The notes beneath the pieces are model-generated. The model was not told where the DNA came from. It ran no database searches and saw nothing but the letters and a program-made list of their open reading frames with translations. DNA of 64,000 nt from Fomitopsis serialis (taxonomy: Eukaryota; Basidiomycota; Agaricomycetes; Polyporales; Fomitopsidaceae): assembly GCF_022376445.1 (NCBI RefSeq), contig NW_025954963.1:372001-436000 (forward strand), given 5' to 3'. Below are positions 43,650 through 55,881 of the stretch, in pieces; the first letter of the stretch is position 1; every line of letters begins with the position of its first letter. Position numbers and translations under genes: made by a program.

Positions 43650-44600
43650 ATCGTTCCGAACGGCGCACAACGCTTCTGTTGTTCCTGGTTTGTACCGATA
43701 ACAACACCAAACACCCTCTCGAATATAGCCGACTCGCGCGTTCGCTTTGTCGCTCATCCATGCATCTCGCAGACCGCGAACCTCGCCACATACGGGAGAC
43801 GTTCTGTGCGACGCTCTCTTCCTTCGCGAGGCTTGCTCGGGGCATTCAAGTCCTCTTCTAGATGTTAGCAAGGTCAGGCCTGTGCTGGCTATGCGATACC
43901 GCTCCCAGGTTCGTCCTACTTTCGACGCCCTGAGAAGTGAGTTGCACTAGCGCTCGCGGAGGGTTGGATTTGGCACTGGCGGAATCGCAAGGACTTCGGG
44001 CGACCGTCCACGGGTTGGAGTGCTTCTCTCGCACCTTTGGGCCCAGCATCGGTGGGTGCCCCATCGCCCACTTCTGTGACGACGCCCGCGAAATGGGCCG
44101 GCGTAGCTGCGAATGCCCAGTCGTTGTCGTCTTCGTTAGTGCCGCGCCGTACCGCGTCAAGAACACGTGGTATCCTCGGCGGAGAGCGTCGCAATGGCTG
44201 AGTCTCTCAGGCGAGGCTCGCGACCGGGCAGTCAAAAGGTACTGCTCGCCGTTGTAGGGATACTGTGTGGCGGACGCGTGCGAATTATAGCGTTGATGCA
44301 GCGAATGGTCAAGCTGTTGCGTCGGTTTGGCGCGGGTAAAGGCCAGGACGAGGGGTGGTGATAGGTGTATGAGGAGGCTGTCCGACTTCGGTCCGGCTCA
44401 TTGGACGTCTTACCCTTTAGTGGACTCGCGGCTGATATGCGCACCGTTCTGGCTTGTCCGGAAACACGGTATGTTCAGTGGCCTCTACCCCGACTGCTCG
44501 CGGGTTGCATGTACACCATTGCCAATTTTTCGTCTCCATACGCTCTTCGGAGTGCCTTGAATGATTGCCGTTCGCATGTCAATTGGTTCGTCTTTCCTAG
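43650..44600 (+). repeat. Dispersed 0.9-kb repeat family, near-full copy 2
   Basis: Shares with the reverse-strand copies at 55850-56840 and 57240-58170 the ordered blocks GGTACCGATAACA-type start, CGCAGACCGCGAACCTCGCC, GACGTTCTGTGCGACGCTCT, GCTTGCTCGGGGCATTC, a central segment with CGGTGGGTGCCCCATCG, and the end block CTGCTCGCGGGTTGCATGTA...CTCTTCGGAGTGCC. Short open frames on both strands are not conserved, so I treat it as non-coding. Confidence 0.75.
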
Positions 44601-44631
44601 CCTTTCCTAGTCAAGTTTGTCTGACAGATTG

Positions 44632-44646
44632 TCTCTCTCTCTCTCT
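44632..44646 (+). repeat. CT dinucleotide microsatellite
   Basis: A run of about seven TC/CT units (GTCTCTCTCTCTCTCTGTC) just beyond the repeat copy. Confidence 0.9.
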
Positions 44647-44649
44647 GTC

Positions 44650-45414
44650 ATCATATGCGGTATTTTCAAGAGTACACACCGCTAGCACTTACAGTGTCTG
44701 TGTGTGACCCGTTGACTTGACTTTAAACTCTCCGCTCAAACCGCGCCAAACGCTTGTCGTTCTTTTATGGTCGGCAACGGAGAGTCGGAGACTAGCCAAA
44801 CGCGTGCTACTCGTGCCGATCAGCTTGAGGCGTCGAGGCAGTACTTACAATTGCATGCACTAGGCTTCCATCTTCTCAGTGTCACCATACTTGACAGGAG
44901 CGCAGCCAAGAAGACTCCCATCATCCTCTTCCTCTTCAATCCTCCTCCTCCCTCCTCCAAGTTGTACGCAGTGATCTGCAAGGACCGTTCAAATTCCGCC
45001 ACAGCTGTACGGTACTGTACGTCGCACCTCGAATCCGGACAGTAGTTCAGACTTCGACTCGTTCCGACTTTGACAAGTATGATCACACGAAGAGACGTTC
45101 CATGACTTCGTCCGATGGCGTTTGTGGTTGATTATCTCCGCAGTAGTGATTCAGACATCGACTCCATCATATTGCACGGGCCGCAGTCGTTGAATCAGGC
45201 ATCCTCTGGCCATGGGCCATGTCACCGACCACCGATGATGAAGGAGCTCCTCGTAATTGACGCAGCGTCTCTCGGCTCGCTCTTCTATAAGTAAACGTGT
45301 CCGCAGGCAGTCTACATACGCTTGCGTACCCCTCCCTCCGCAGGCGACCTCATTGCACGCTCGACTGCGAGTGATCCCTCTTTCCCCCAGACGTCGACAA
45401 AGAATCCACGCGTG
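44650..45414. other. Spacer upstream of the BRI3-like gene
   Basis: No gene I can support; short open frames only. Includes the presumed promoter of the gene starting at 45415. Confidence 0.5.
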
Positions 45415-45874
45415 ATGGACAACAAGGACACCGCGAGTCCGCCAGGGTACTACGCAGCCACCGTGGCTCCTCAAGCTCAGGCTGAGGCCCCGCCCCCGCC
45501 CGCTGCGCCCACGCCTGCGCCTGTGGTCGTCCAGACGATGCAGATCCCGCAGATGACGGAGGCGCAGCTCGGGTACAACTACCAGCTCGAGCGTGAGTGA
45601 CCCCGCTGCCGTAGTCTGCGTGGACCGTTTGCTGACGTGCGGCGTGCAGTGATGGCCAGGTGCGCGCGGGGCGAGCACCAGGTGTCGACGAAGTACGGCG
45701 TGGTGGGGATCATATGCTCCGTCGCGCTGTTCCCCGTCGGGATGCTTTGTCTCTTGTACGTCGTCCCCGTCCTCGGTCTGGCTGAGACGAGCTGTGGTGG
45801 CTGATGAGCGGCTGGCCTTGCGTAGGTGTGACAAAAGGAAGAAGTGCGATCGGTGTGGTCTCGTTGTCGGGTGA
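45415..45874 (+). CDS. BRI3-like small membrane protein
   Basis: Exons 45415-45592, 45650-45755 and 45826-45874 give 110 residues. A Pro/Ala-rich N-terminus is followed by ARCARGEHQVSTKYGVVGII, CSVALFPVGMLCLL and a C-terminal CDKRKKCDRCGLVVG. The C..G.H...G..G, hydrophobic segment and C.....C..CG pattern is that of the brain-protein-I3 family, whose members are small endomembrane or lysosomal proteins of uncertain function. Length and three-exon structure are normal for fungal homologues. Confidence 0.8.
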
Positions 45875-48148
45875 TACTTCTGCGCGTGGTAGGGACGTGT
45901 TGTGCTTGTTGTTATGAACCTTTGGGGGAGGATGTATGCTCGGCGGATCACGAACCTGCAGCTGTAGGGGACACCTGTTTGAGTATGGAGTGAGCAAGAT
46001 CCTGAGGACAATTGCATTACTTGCGACCAGCGAACTCGAGAGGAAGGAAGGGGGTGACATCGCGGCATGGTACAGCAAGCTTCCAGACAGTCTATACGAT
46101 GCCTGTGTCGCTTTCAGGGCCCGTTTGCATGTAAAAAGCGAATCACCTCGCGAAGATGCGCCACAGCGTTGCATCGTATACGTAAGTCACTGGTGTGCAA
46201 ACTTGCAGGACGTTATGTAGCCTAGAGATGAAGCCAAAATGGAATGACCGCACGGCGTTGACGTTGTGAACGCCCCAAGAGCGTATCACGGACAAGTCCG
46301 AGCCTGTGGGATACGGTAGTACGCTGTCCATACCCGACGCGCAATAGCCAAAAGAGCGCAATGGCGCTGAAATGCTGCCGAACGACTACTTATAAAAGAA
46401 CCGCTTCGGTGTAGACACAGGATCTCCCTCCGCCATGTCTTCTGCGCTCCTCGTCTTCTGTTCATCCCGGACTTCATGAACACGTTTCCGTTGAGCTTAT
46501 ACACGAAGGCGTCCGTTCAACAAGCGCGGCCGACGGGCTAGGTCCTGTCCTAGTTGACCCGGCTCTTGCTCCAAGTAGTCCGAGCCAGTACCGTGAGGTG
46601 CGTATTACTGTATACTGAGGCGTCAAATTCGCTGTGAAGACACGCACGATAGTTTGCAATGTCCTCAATGGACCCCCAGAAGGCGCCATCTAGTGAATCC
46701 AGTCAGCACCCAACGTGAGCCTGCTGGTTCGCTGGCGTTCTTTCATTCAACGCGGGCTGCACCTGTCACCGGCCTCCGTGTTCCTTGAGCCCCTAAGCGT
46801 GCGTAGACGCGACTTTGTGGACCGTGTGTTGGAGCGTCCGGCGACATCCGCGGCGTCTGGGAGCGACGAGCGCGGGAGCGGAGCGACTGCTTGATATACG
46901 CCCATGACATGTGGCTGCGCACATCGGCGCAATGAACCAATGGTTGTGGGCGTCCCAACCACGTCCCTGTTGACTTCAACACGCGTCCTCCGCATGCGGT
47001 CGCGGGGTAGGCCAGCAATGGCAGGCCTCGCGGGGTACGCGCGATCCTACAGCTAGGACTTTGATTGACCGCTGGGCGCTGTGAGAAGGCGCGAAGGTCA
47101 TCTGGCTGCGAGTTTGTGTTAGTGTGCGCCGTGGTGGCGCTGGCGCGGCGTCGCGAGGGTCGCGGCTCGCATCGAGCGTCACAAATCGCGCAGGGTGGCA
47201 GTGATCAGGTGAGTGTGTTGTAGCGGAGTGTTCCCAGGAGGAGGACGCGTACTGGCGTGGAGCCGCTAAGCGTGAGTTCCGCTGACGGTACCTCGCTCCC
47301 GTTGGGCGAATTCGTACGGCATTTTGATGGCTTGCTTTCCGAGGTAAGAGGGCTACTGCGACCGTGGTACGGGTGCGTGAGGATTTTGCGGTGAGGCGAG
47401 GCGTGGATACCGCTGCTCTACACGCTGCGGGCGTCATGAGCATCGAGGTTCATTTAGACTTTCTTCGGAGAGCAGGAAGCCATCGGACAGGCGGGAGCAG
47501 AGACAGAAGAAGCCATTGCTACATTTAGTCATCTGTGACTAATGGCCCCAGGGAGCTCCGAGCCTGTATCAATCGATGTGGGCGACCTGGAGCCCGCGGA
47601 AGGGGCGGGGACGCGGAGGAAGGCGGACTGCCATTCGCAGCAGCCAAGGATGTGGTGAGGGGAGGGGATCTGGGCCGTGGGGGAGGAAGAGGCGTTGAGT
47701 AGAGATGCCGAGCGCAGCCGGGCGTTGGGACGATCGCGGCTCGCGTGCCGGTGGCCATTCCGACGCAGGGCCTTGCACTGACGACCGCCATAAGAACCCT
47801 GCACGGTCGCCGCCTCCCCGCCCTGCGCATGCTTCCGCCCTCTTGCCTAATCGCGCCGCCGCCGCCATCCACGACAGCGACGACCCATCCTACAGCAGAT
47901 ACCCCGTACCGTAGTCATCTGCGGCTGTAAGCATTCTCGTCCAACGCTGGGCATTCTCGGCGACAAGCCGACGGCGGTCACCGTCCATTGCCATTACTTA
48001 TCTCCACATCCTTCGGATCTCTTCCTCAACGCTTTCGCGCTAACCATCACGGCCCCTACGCTTTTACGACTCTGTCCGACCAAACGACCGACCGTCCTTT
48101 CTCGAACATAATCCTAGAGAGGTCTGGTACGACTAGCATTTCTACACC
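45875..48148. other. 2.3-kb gene-poor spacer
   Basis: GC-rich stretches at 46700-47900 leave several overlapping open frames on both strands, but none shows a known domain, an intron chain or a protein-like composition that favours one frame. I see no tRNA. A small gene could be missed here. Confidence 0.45.
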
Positions 48149-51114
48149 ATGTCACGATTCGATATGGTAGGCATTCTGAACTCGTTCTCGGCTCCGGCAC
48201 TGATTTCTATCCTCGCCTCCAGTTTGAGGTTTCCATCCCTCACATCATCTATGCCGCCCTCGGTGCCTTCGTTGTCATTGTAGGTCCACCTTTGTCCAGG
48301 TCGCGATTCACGTTGACTGATCGGCCCTACAGTTCGGCATGTTCTCTCTGTTTATCCGAGAGAAGGTATGTCCACTCTCAAATCGTCCGCACGAATAGGA
48401 CATAACGCAGGCCTCAGCTGTACATCGGAGAAGCATGTTGGGCATTTCTATTCGGGGTCGTCATCGGTGCGTCCTTTGAGCCACTACCCTTCATTCGATC
48501 GTGAACCTGACTGCGTTAGGCCCGTACGGTGCAAACATATTCAACCCCCGCGACTGGGGCGGGGGCAACGTTGAGACCACCAACACCATCACTCTTGAAT
48601 TCTGCCGTGTCGTTCTCGCCATCGGCGTCTTCGCCATTGGCGTCGAATTGCCCAAAGCGTACATGGCGAGGCACTGGAAGAGCCTTTTCTTCCTGCTCTT
48701 CCCTGTCATGACTTGGGTGCGTCCCTTCCTTCCCTTCTCGCGCGCTTCGAGCCAAAACGCTAACGTACTCGGGACCGCAGGGCTGGTTTGTGTCAGCTGG
48801 CCTCATATATGCACTCATTCCCGGACTCAACTTCCTCTCGTCCTTGGCAGTTGCAGCCTGTCTCACGCCTACAGACCCCATCTTGGCCGCGGCCGTCGTC
48901 GGCGGTAAGTATGCGGACAAGCACGTCCCCGCGCACCTTCGTCACCTCCTTGCCGCGGAGTCGGGCTGTAACGACGGCGCGGCGTTCCCCTTCCTCTTCA
49001 TCTCACTCTACCTCATCAACGACGGTTCGGTGGGCAAGGCCGTCGGCGACTGGTTCTTGTTCCTATGGCTCTGTGCGTACATCTCTCGGCCTCCTGCCCA
49101 GCGTAGATAGGACCTGACTTGCGCATTATGACGACGCAGACCAGATCATCCTCGGCGCCGTGCTGGGCGCAATAATCGGCTTCGCCTTTCGGCACCTCAT
49201 GAAATTCTGTGAGCGCACAGACTTGATCGACCGGCAGTCGTACGTTGCGCAGTACGTCTCGCTCGCGATGCTCACCATCGGCATCAACACGCTCCTCGGC
49301 TCGGACGACCTCCTCGCTGCCTTCTCGTGCGGGTCCGCGTTCGCGTGGGACGGGTTCTTCAACCGGCAGACGGAGCAGGCCGTATTCTCGTCCGTCATCG
49401 ATCTGTTGTTCAACATCGCCTCGTTTGTGTTCATCGGCGCGTGGATGCCCTTTGATGCGTTCTCGGACTCGTCGCTGACGCTCAGCGTATGGCGTCTCAT
49501 CGTCATCGCGATCCTGGTCCTGCTGCTCAGGCGGCTGCCCATCATGATCGCCCTGTACAAGTGGATCCCGGACGTGAAGACGTTCCGGGAGGCCATCTTC
49601 AGCGGGCACTTCGGCCCCATGGGAGTTGGTAAGCCGACCTTGAATGTCAGTCAGCCCGCTATGATGCAACCGCTGACTTCATCCAGGCGCCGTGTTCATC
49701 TCCACCCTCGCGGCGGGGCAGCTCCCCAAGCCCGAGGACCCGCCCGCGAACCAGCGCGAGCTGCTCGCGGCGTCCATCCAGCCGATCGTCGCGTTCATGG
49801 TGCTCTGCTCGATCACGATCCACGGGCTGTCGATCCCGTTCTTCTCGCTCGGGCGGCGCGTGCACTCCGTGACGCGCACCTGGTCGCGGCACGACACGTT
49901 CGGGACGTTCACGGGCGGGCGCGGCGCGATGCCCGAGTGGACGACGCACACGCGCCAGGTGCGCCCCGGCGAGGAGATCGTCATCAACCGCGACCGCGAG
50001 GACGCGATGGAGCGCGGCGTGGTGCCCGCGCAGGAGGACAGCGTCACGGAGAAGGAGCACAGCGAGTCGAGCCAGGAGCGGGACTATGCGGAGACGCGCA
50101 GGCCGGACGGCACGGACGTGCGCGACGAAAACGCGCCGGACGGGGACGACCTCGAGGAGGAGTGGCGCGAGGGCCCGCACAGAATTTTGGAGAAGCGTGC
50201 AGGGCCAGGAGAAGAGGTGCGTTCCTCTGTTCGGTGCCGAGGTTCGTACCGGAGTGCTGATCCTTCGCTCACAGGTCGAAGTCGAAGTGCAAAGGAACTT
50301 CTATGGCCCAGAGCCGACGGCGACCGACACCGTGCGCGTCGCGGAGGACGCGGCGGAACATGTGGTAGGGGAGATCAAACAGAGAGTAGGGAGCGGCACG
50401 CAAGAGCTAGAGTCGATCGTGGAGAACGCGCAGCGCAACCTTCAAGAAGGCGCGTCACACGTGGAAGGAAAAGCGAGGGAGATGGAGGGCCGCGCACAGG
50501 AAGGGGGACGGCATTTCATGTCGATCCTCCAAGGAGAAGGAGAAGGAGCAGATGAGGCAGATGAAGGTTGGATGTCGGATGCCAGCGACGGAGGGCGCAG
50601 GCCCGAGGGCAAGCGGCGCATCAAGAAGCCCAACCGCAAGAAGGGGTCCATCCGCCGCCACCCCGGGAGCCATCGCGGGCCCCAGCGGAGCGCGAGCATA
50701 GACCAAGCCGGCTTGAGCGAGGCACATAAGGAAGAGCAGGAGAAGCACGATGCGGGCTCGGAGTCGCCTGAGGAGCGCCGTGGGCGCAACTCGCCTGAGC
50801 CGGAGGGCGCGGTGACGCCAGCATCCTCGATGCGCTACCCTCGAGTGCGACATTCGCGCGTAGACTCCATCCGCACGGACCTGCGCTCCCGCGAGCAGTC
50901 GCCGTCGCGCTCTGTGCGCTCTGTGCGCTTTGCCGACCAGCGCTCGCCCAGTGGGTACAACACCCCGCGCATATTCTCGCCGTCGTCGCCAGCGACGCCG
51001 CTGCCCGGGAGCGAGGCGCCGTCTGAAGACGAGGCCGAGCAATCACAGAATAACCACCATTCCGACGACTCCCCTCGCAATGTCCGTTTCTCCCTTCCCG
51101 ATATCAGGCGGTAG
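48149..51114 (+). CDS. nha1: Plasma-membrane Na+/H+ antiporter, Nha1/Sod2 type
   Basis: Nine predicted exons (48149-48166, 48223-48279, 48333-48365, 48418-48466, 48520-48716, 48781-49072, 49140-49628, 49687-50216, 50275-51114) give 834 residues without frame problems. The first coding exon is only 18 nt. The membrane part has the family hallmarks: FGMFSLFIREK-LYIGEA, GPYGANIFNPRDW, LTPTDPILAAAVVGGKYADK and HLLAAESGCNDGAAFPF, the last with the acidic ion-binding residue after N, then hydrophobic helices to LSIPFFSLGRR. A long hydrophilic, acidic and Ser-rich cytoplasmic tail (about 380 residues) is normal for Nha1 proteins and ends FSLPDIRR. It exchanges cytoplasmic Na+ or K+ for H+ and sets salt tolerance and pH. 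It converges with the next gene (371 bp between stops). Confidence 0.9.
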
Positions 51115-51485
51115 TCGTCTCTGCCTCTCAATTCGCCTGTCCTCTTGAATAGGTTGCGTGCGTGCGTTGCGATTCGCTAGATGCTAGGTCTCGTTGTAGA
51201 TATGTTCATCTAGTGTGAACCATATGGACTTTGTAATAGGTGTCCGTCGTGTGTGTATCATTTATCCGTACATAGCATCTTTTCCCGTCTTCTCGATTAC
51301 CCTGCTTGCATTGCCGTCTGCTCAACTCGCATGCATCGATTGTATCACGTAGCATTCGTCGCAATAGTCTCTCGCATCCTCAGTTCCTTTGACACTCTGC
51401 AATCTACATTGCTACTACATTGTACAACCCCGACAGCGATTATTCCCCGAGTGCATGGTGAGTTCTGCTTCAAGTATTCGCAAGA

Positions 51486-53836
51486 TTAGTGAACGATGGA
51501 GTCTGAAGTGGGATTCTGTGCTCGCTGTTTCTTCCTGGGCGTGGGCGATCGAGAAGTAGGATCATACTCCCGCTTCAAGGCCTTCCTGCCTGTATCAGCA
51601 TTCGAATACACCTCCTGCCGCTTCCCGTCCAGTCCCGCTTCCAGTACCGCAGCGTTAATCCCAACCATGCCAAGCACTCTCCCAATGGCCAACAAGCACA
51701 GGCACAAGCCAGCACCGACGATCGCCCGCAACCCTACGCCCTCAAACACGTCAAAAAACAGCGCGAGTACCTTCGCGTACCTGTCTTCCTTCCAACCGCG
51801 ATCCGCGTCGAGGATCTCGAACGGAAGGGGAGATGTTGTCTCCGAGTGAGCTTCGCTTGTGGTTGGGCCTCCGCGTCCGCTTGGAGACGGCGAAGGAAGG
51901 GCCCGGAGGAGCGCGGCTGCGGCGCGCATCCCGGATGTGAACCCGTCCTCGTGGAAGCCGTACTTGAGCCAGGCCCCGGCGAAGGAGAGCCCGCGCTTGC
52001 CTTGGATCGCGGGCATCTCCTGCTGCGCTCGGACGGCCTGTAGGTGTGCGGAGACTCCGGGGTCAGCGCGGTGCTTGGTGAGGACGGGGATGGGGATGAG
52101 TAACGCGCCTTGGCCCCGAGGACGGGGTGCTCGTATTGATAGCGGCCTGCGGTTCGGGAGGGATCGGGCTCGAAGGGTGGGTTGAGCGTGACAAAGACGG
52201 GGCCGCAGTCTTCCTCGGGGATGTGCTGGAGCGCGTTCATCCAGTCTGCGCGTGTATGTGCTCAGTAAGTTACATGCGCACCGGGGCGCCATGAGGCGTT
52301 CACGTACATGTACTGTGATATGTGTCAGAAGGCCGTTGGTGACGAATACTGCAACGAGCGGAATGGCCTCACAGAGAAACGCGGTCAACGTTCGCTTTCT
52401 TCCGACCACCTTCGTCTTTCTCAGAGGCGGTGAGGTAGTTCCAGCATGACCACGCAACGCGTCGTTTTGGCATAAGCTGATTGATGGTTCAGCGTGTCGG
52501 AGACGAGGTTACATTCAACGAACCAGTGAACAGACTCACGGCACTGTCGTAATGTAGCACTGCCACATTCTTGTTCCACTTGAAAGCACCGAGGATCCTT
52601 TCTTCCTCCGGCGTCACACCTCCACCAACGCGAAGTATGTCAAGCGCAGTATCGCTATGACATGCGAATATGACGTGGTCGTAGATCGCTCGCTCGCCTG
52701 ATGCGGTTGTGACCTCTACATCGTGCTCGTTGCGGGTTTTTACGGATGTTATGCGGGTGGACAAGTGCAGCTGCGATGCAGGGAGCCTCGAGAGGATGTG
52801 GTTGACATAGCACTGACTGAGCGGGACAAACCAGAGTCAGCGATGAGCGGTTGTGTTGCAAGGTTCAAAGCGAAAAATGCACCTTCCGCCTCTGAATGTG
52901 AGCCAAGACGGCTTGCCAAAGATCTGCAGCAGGTGATGGTTATGCATGAACTGGACCTGCGTGAAGATTGGGAACGATACCCGTCAAATGGGCACATCGA
53001 GAGATGGAGGGTGTCGCCTCACTAGTGTACGGGCTGGAAAGTCGAGCGAACATTTATCTGGCGGCGTGCTCCATATCGCTGCTGTCATCGGCTGCACGTA
53101 GGGAGAACGATACATAAGCTGCAGGCAGAGAGACACCATGCAGGAGGATTGACATACTATAAGATAGTTATCTCTGAAGGAATGGGAGTATCCTTCTCGT
53201 CTCAGATATTCTCCGATCGAGACGTCGTCTGATGCATACAATGTGCCATCCCTCAGATGAAGCAAACATCTGGCGCAAGCGTTAAAGCGGGCAACGTCGT
53301 AGAGCATACGCCAATGGTCCGGATCCAGTAGCTGCCGGAGTTGACAGAAGACAGCGCCCAGACTGGCGCCTCCCCACTCGAATGCTCCGTTGTCCCGAGA
53401 GACAGAAAACGTCATATCAGTTGCCTGTATGCGCGACTTCAGATCAGGGTGGAGGCGGAGAAATCGAAGGAAGTTGGGATAGGTGCTTGGGTTGAACACA
53501 ATCTAGGATATGCATCAGCCTCAGGGCATTGACGCAAATGACATGGGCCCACGAATCCGCTGAGTAGAGGCAAACTGAGATCAGCCTGTGAGAGTGGACC
53601 AAATAGACGTACGTATCGACGTCCACAGGTTTCCTCCCTGGCGACACAAAGCTGACTGTGTTCGCATGTCCGCCGGGACGCGTATGCACCTCATACAGAT
53701 GTACCTCATGATTAGAGTACTCGTTGAGCACCTGCCCAGCCAGTTAAGACCTGGATACACGACCAAATCATGAAGCCAGACTCACCCAAGTAGCAGCGAG
53801 GCCAGTGACACCGGACCCCACGATCGCGACTTTCAT
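51486..53836 (-). CDS. FAD/NAD(P)-binding amine-oxidase-like protein with two microexons
   Basis: Eleven predicted exons give 579 residues: 53836-53786, 53731-53613, 53559-53553 (7 nt), 53502-53158, 53091-53023, 52956-52883, 52816-52540, 52476-52373, 52312-52308 (5 nt), 52245-52109 and 52037-51486. The microexons complete the conserved motifs VDVDT-GF-IVFNPSTYPNF and VSL-TY-WMNALQHIP. The N-terminus is a dinucleotide-binding fold (VAIVGSGVTGLAATW, then YEVHTRPGGHANT). Later come DHVIFACHSDTALDIL, LMPKRRVAWSCWNYL, and RGLSFAGAWLKYGFHEDGFTSG near the end. The family resembles predicted NAD/FAD-binding proteins related to flavin amine oxidases; the substrate is unknown. A hydrophobic C-terminal segment (ALFFDVFEGVGLRAIVGAGL) suggests membrane anchoring. 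The last intron seems to use a GC donor and is the weakest boundary. Confidence 0.8.
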
Positions 53837-54144
53837 CCCTGTCTTCACTGTAGGAGGGATGAGAAGGTGTGCGTCGGTGAGGGAGGGGCACAATCTAAGG
53901 GGTCGGCAGATAATCGAAGTTTATGTACTGGAAGGGGAGACAGCCAACTCGCTTCTGCGACGTGACGTGACGTGGGGCTTACGACGTCGAAGTCTAAGTT
54001 ACACAGACCCGGTGCACGAGTCTCGAGCGACGATGTATTGTAACTTCGAAACAGATGTATAGTCAAAGCAGTGGTAGCAAAGTGAGCAGATGTCCTGTAA
54101 TAGATCCTCGCAGCAGTGCCTTGCGGCTGCCAGTGAGCAACAGA

Positions 54145-54834
54145 CTACTTATTACTAGGTAGCGCGCTCATCTCGTATGGATTCGGCAGGTCCCTCTCCT
54201 GCAATGCAGACGCCTGATGTTGCGACCGTCGAGGATCCGCGTGCGATGGCGCGTTCGTGTCTCGTGACCGTGAAGGCTGGTGCGTCGACGGTCTCCCTGC
54301 TGGGTTCGGGGGCGCGTTCGTCTCTCTTGATCGAGAGGGCTGGTGCGTAGATGACCTGCCGGTTGTGTTTGGAGGTGCGCTCATAACTCTTGAACGAGAA
54401 GGCTGGTGCGTCGTTCTCGACGGCCTGGCGACCGCCTCTGGGTATTGCACGGCTGTGTCTAGGCTAGCGCAAGGTCAACAACTCGTGGATAATACTCGAA
54501 TACAGAGGAATGCTCACCCCGCTTCGTTCTCTTTCATTCGTGCCTGCCAGTCGCACGTCTCGCACACCCAAATTCTTTTCGACCGGAGCGAGGCGACAGG
54601 CAAGAAGAAACACTTCATCTCGTGGTGGGATTCTGCGGGAAACACAGCAGCTACGTCCGTAGTCAATCTCAAATTATATTCGCGCAATACTACAGACGCA
54701 CCATCATCGCATACCGGACACGTTCGCGCAAAGTATTCCTTGTCAGGCTTCACCTTGGTTGGACATCCGACTGTATGTGTAACATGAGCAGGTACACATT
54801 AGATGGTGGCTGGCCACCTACATGCTATGGCCAT
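54145..54834 (-). CDS. Zinc-ribbon protein with tandem-repeat tail
   Basis: Exons 54834-54822 (13 nt), 54770-54702, 54632-54518 and 54463-54145 give 171 residues. The start MAIAFGCPTKVKPDKEYFAR, then CPVCD...HHEMKCFFLPVASL and KRIWVCETCDWQARM, matches the small fungal zinc-ribbon family (CPxC...CxxC with an aromatic centre). The ribbon needs the 69-nt intron removed to bring its halves together. The C-terminal 100 residues are unusual: tandem units THQPSRSRxTNAPPNxxGRxS, about three copies of roughly 23 residues. The function is unknown. Confidence 0.75.
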
Positions 54835-55673
54835 GCATGACCCCAGGAGAGCGCATCCCGACATACAAGTGCCACACAAGAGACACCATCCGCAATCCAG
54901 GTCTGTCATGGCTACAGGTCTCCCAAGTTTCGCGCGCTATAATCCTCAGTAACGGAGTTGATGTTGCGCGTCAAGGTCGGCCCAGTTATTGTCTGGCTTA
55001 TGAGTCTTCGCTCCGTCGAAGCAGTTGTCAAGCTCTGGCCTCGTTTACTCAAACTTGCACGGCCAGCACACCAGCAGCGTGGCATCGCTTGTCACTGACA
55101 GTTTCGTTCTCTGACAGAATGGCAGATGGTGAGAACAGAGACCCAGTCAAGCCCATTCAGTCCTTGTGATCGCACCGAAGTCGAATGGATGAAGCTGTGC
55201 AACGGCATGCCCCGGCATGCCACCGTATCTGCGTGAACTTCGAAACGTCTAACGTTGGCATGGCTGCTGAGCGTTTGAAGCAGCCTGTCAATAATCGTTG
55301 ACGTGACCATCCGAGTTTCGACCGGAAGATATCTGAACGTTTGCGCAACGGTCCTCCGGTTTGTCCCCTTGTACACCATTGTACATAGCAGGTCTATGCA
55401 AATAGCAAACAGGTTCCAGCCGTGTACAACGAGCGTGGTTGCAATGCGACTAGGATACTTTGCCAATTTCAACTCTTCGGAGTCATTTTAGCTTGAGGTC
55501 TGAGCATTCACTCAACAGGATTTGGAAGCTCATCCATACGTATTAGAGAGACACTCACCTGAATTCTGCAACGATGCATAGCCAGAACCCTGACCCAGCT
55601 GTAGTCTGACTGCACCGGTAGCTGTTGAATTCAACATGGATATAAGTTAGCTATGTGCCCAGCTCCGAAACTA
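54835..55673. other. Spacer without a recognisable gene
   Basis: Short open frames only, none with a family or exon chain. Probably includes the promoter of the zinc-ribbon gene at its left end. Confidence 0.5.
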
Positions 55674-55881
55674 AACCACCTTCGAGACGTTCTATCATAG
55701 CGTGCCATAGTGACACAGACAGTGAGACGACGCGATGGACAAAGGACAGATCCACTGCGGACGTGTGAGCAAAAAAGAACCACCTTCGAGACGTTCTATC
55801 ATAGCGTGCCATAGTGACACAGACAGTGAGACGACACAATGGACAAAGGACAGATCCACTGCGGACGTGTGAGCAAAAAAG
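55674..55881. repeat. 104-bp tandem duplication
   Basis: 55674-55777 and 55778-55881 are near-identical (about two or three differences, for example ACGACGCGATGG against ACGACACAATGG). The unit begins AACCACCTTCGAGACGTTCT. The exact duplication abuts the end of the repeat copy that follows. Confidence 0.9.

Noticed and set aside
46976..47443. Minus-strand Arg/Ala/Pro-rich frame in the 45.9-48.1 kb spacer
   Set aside because: GC-rich low-complexity composition, competing frames on both strands, no domain and no intron chain.
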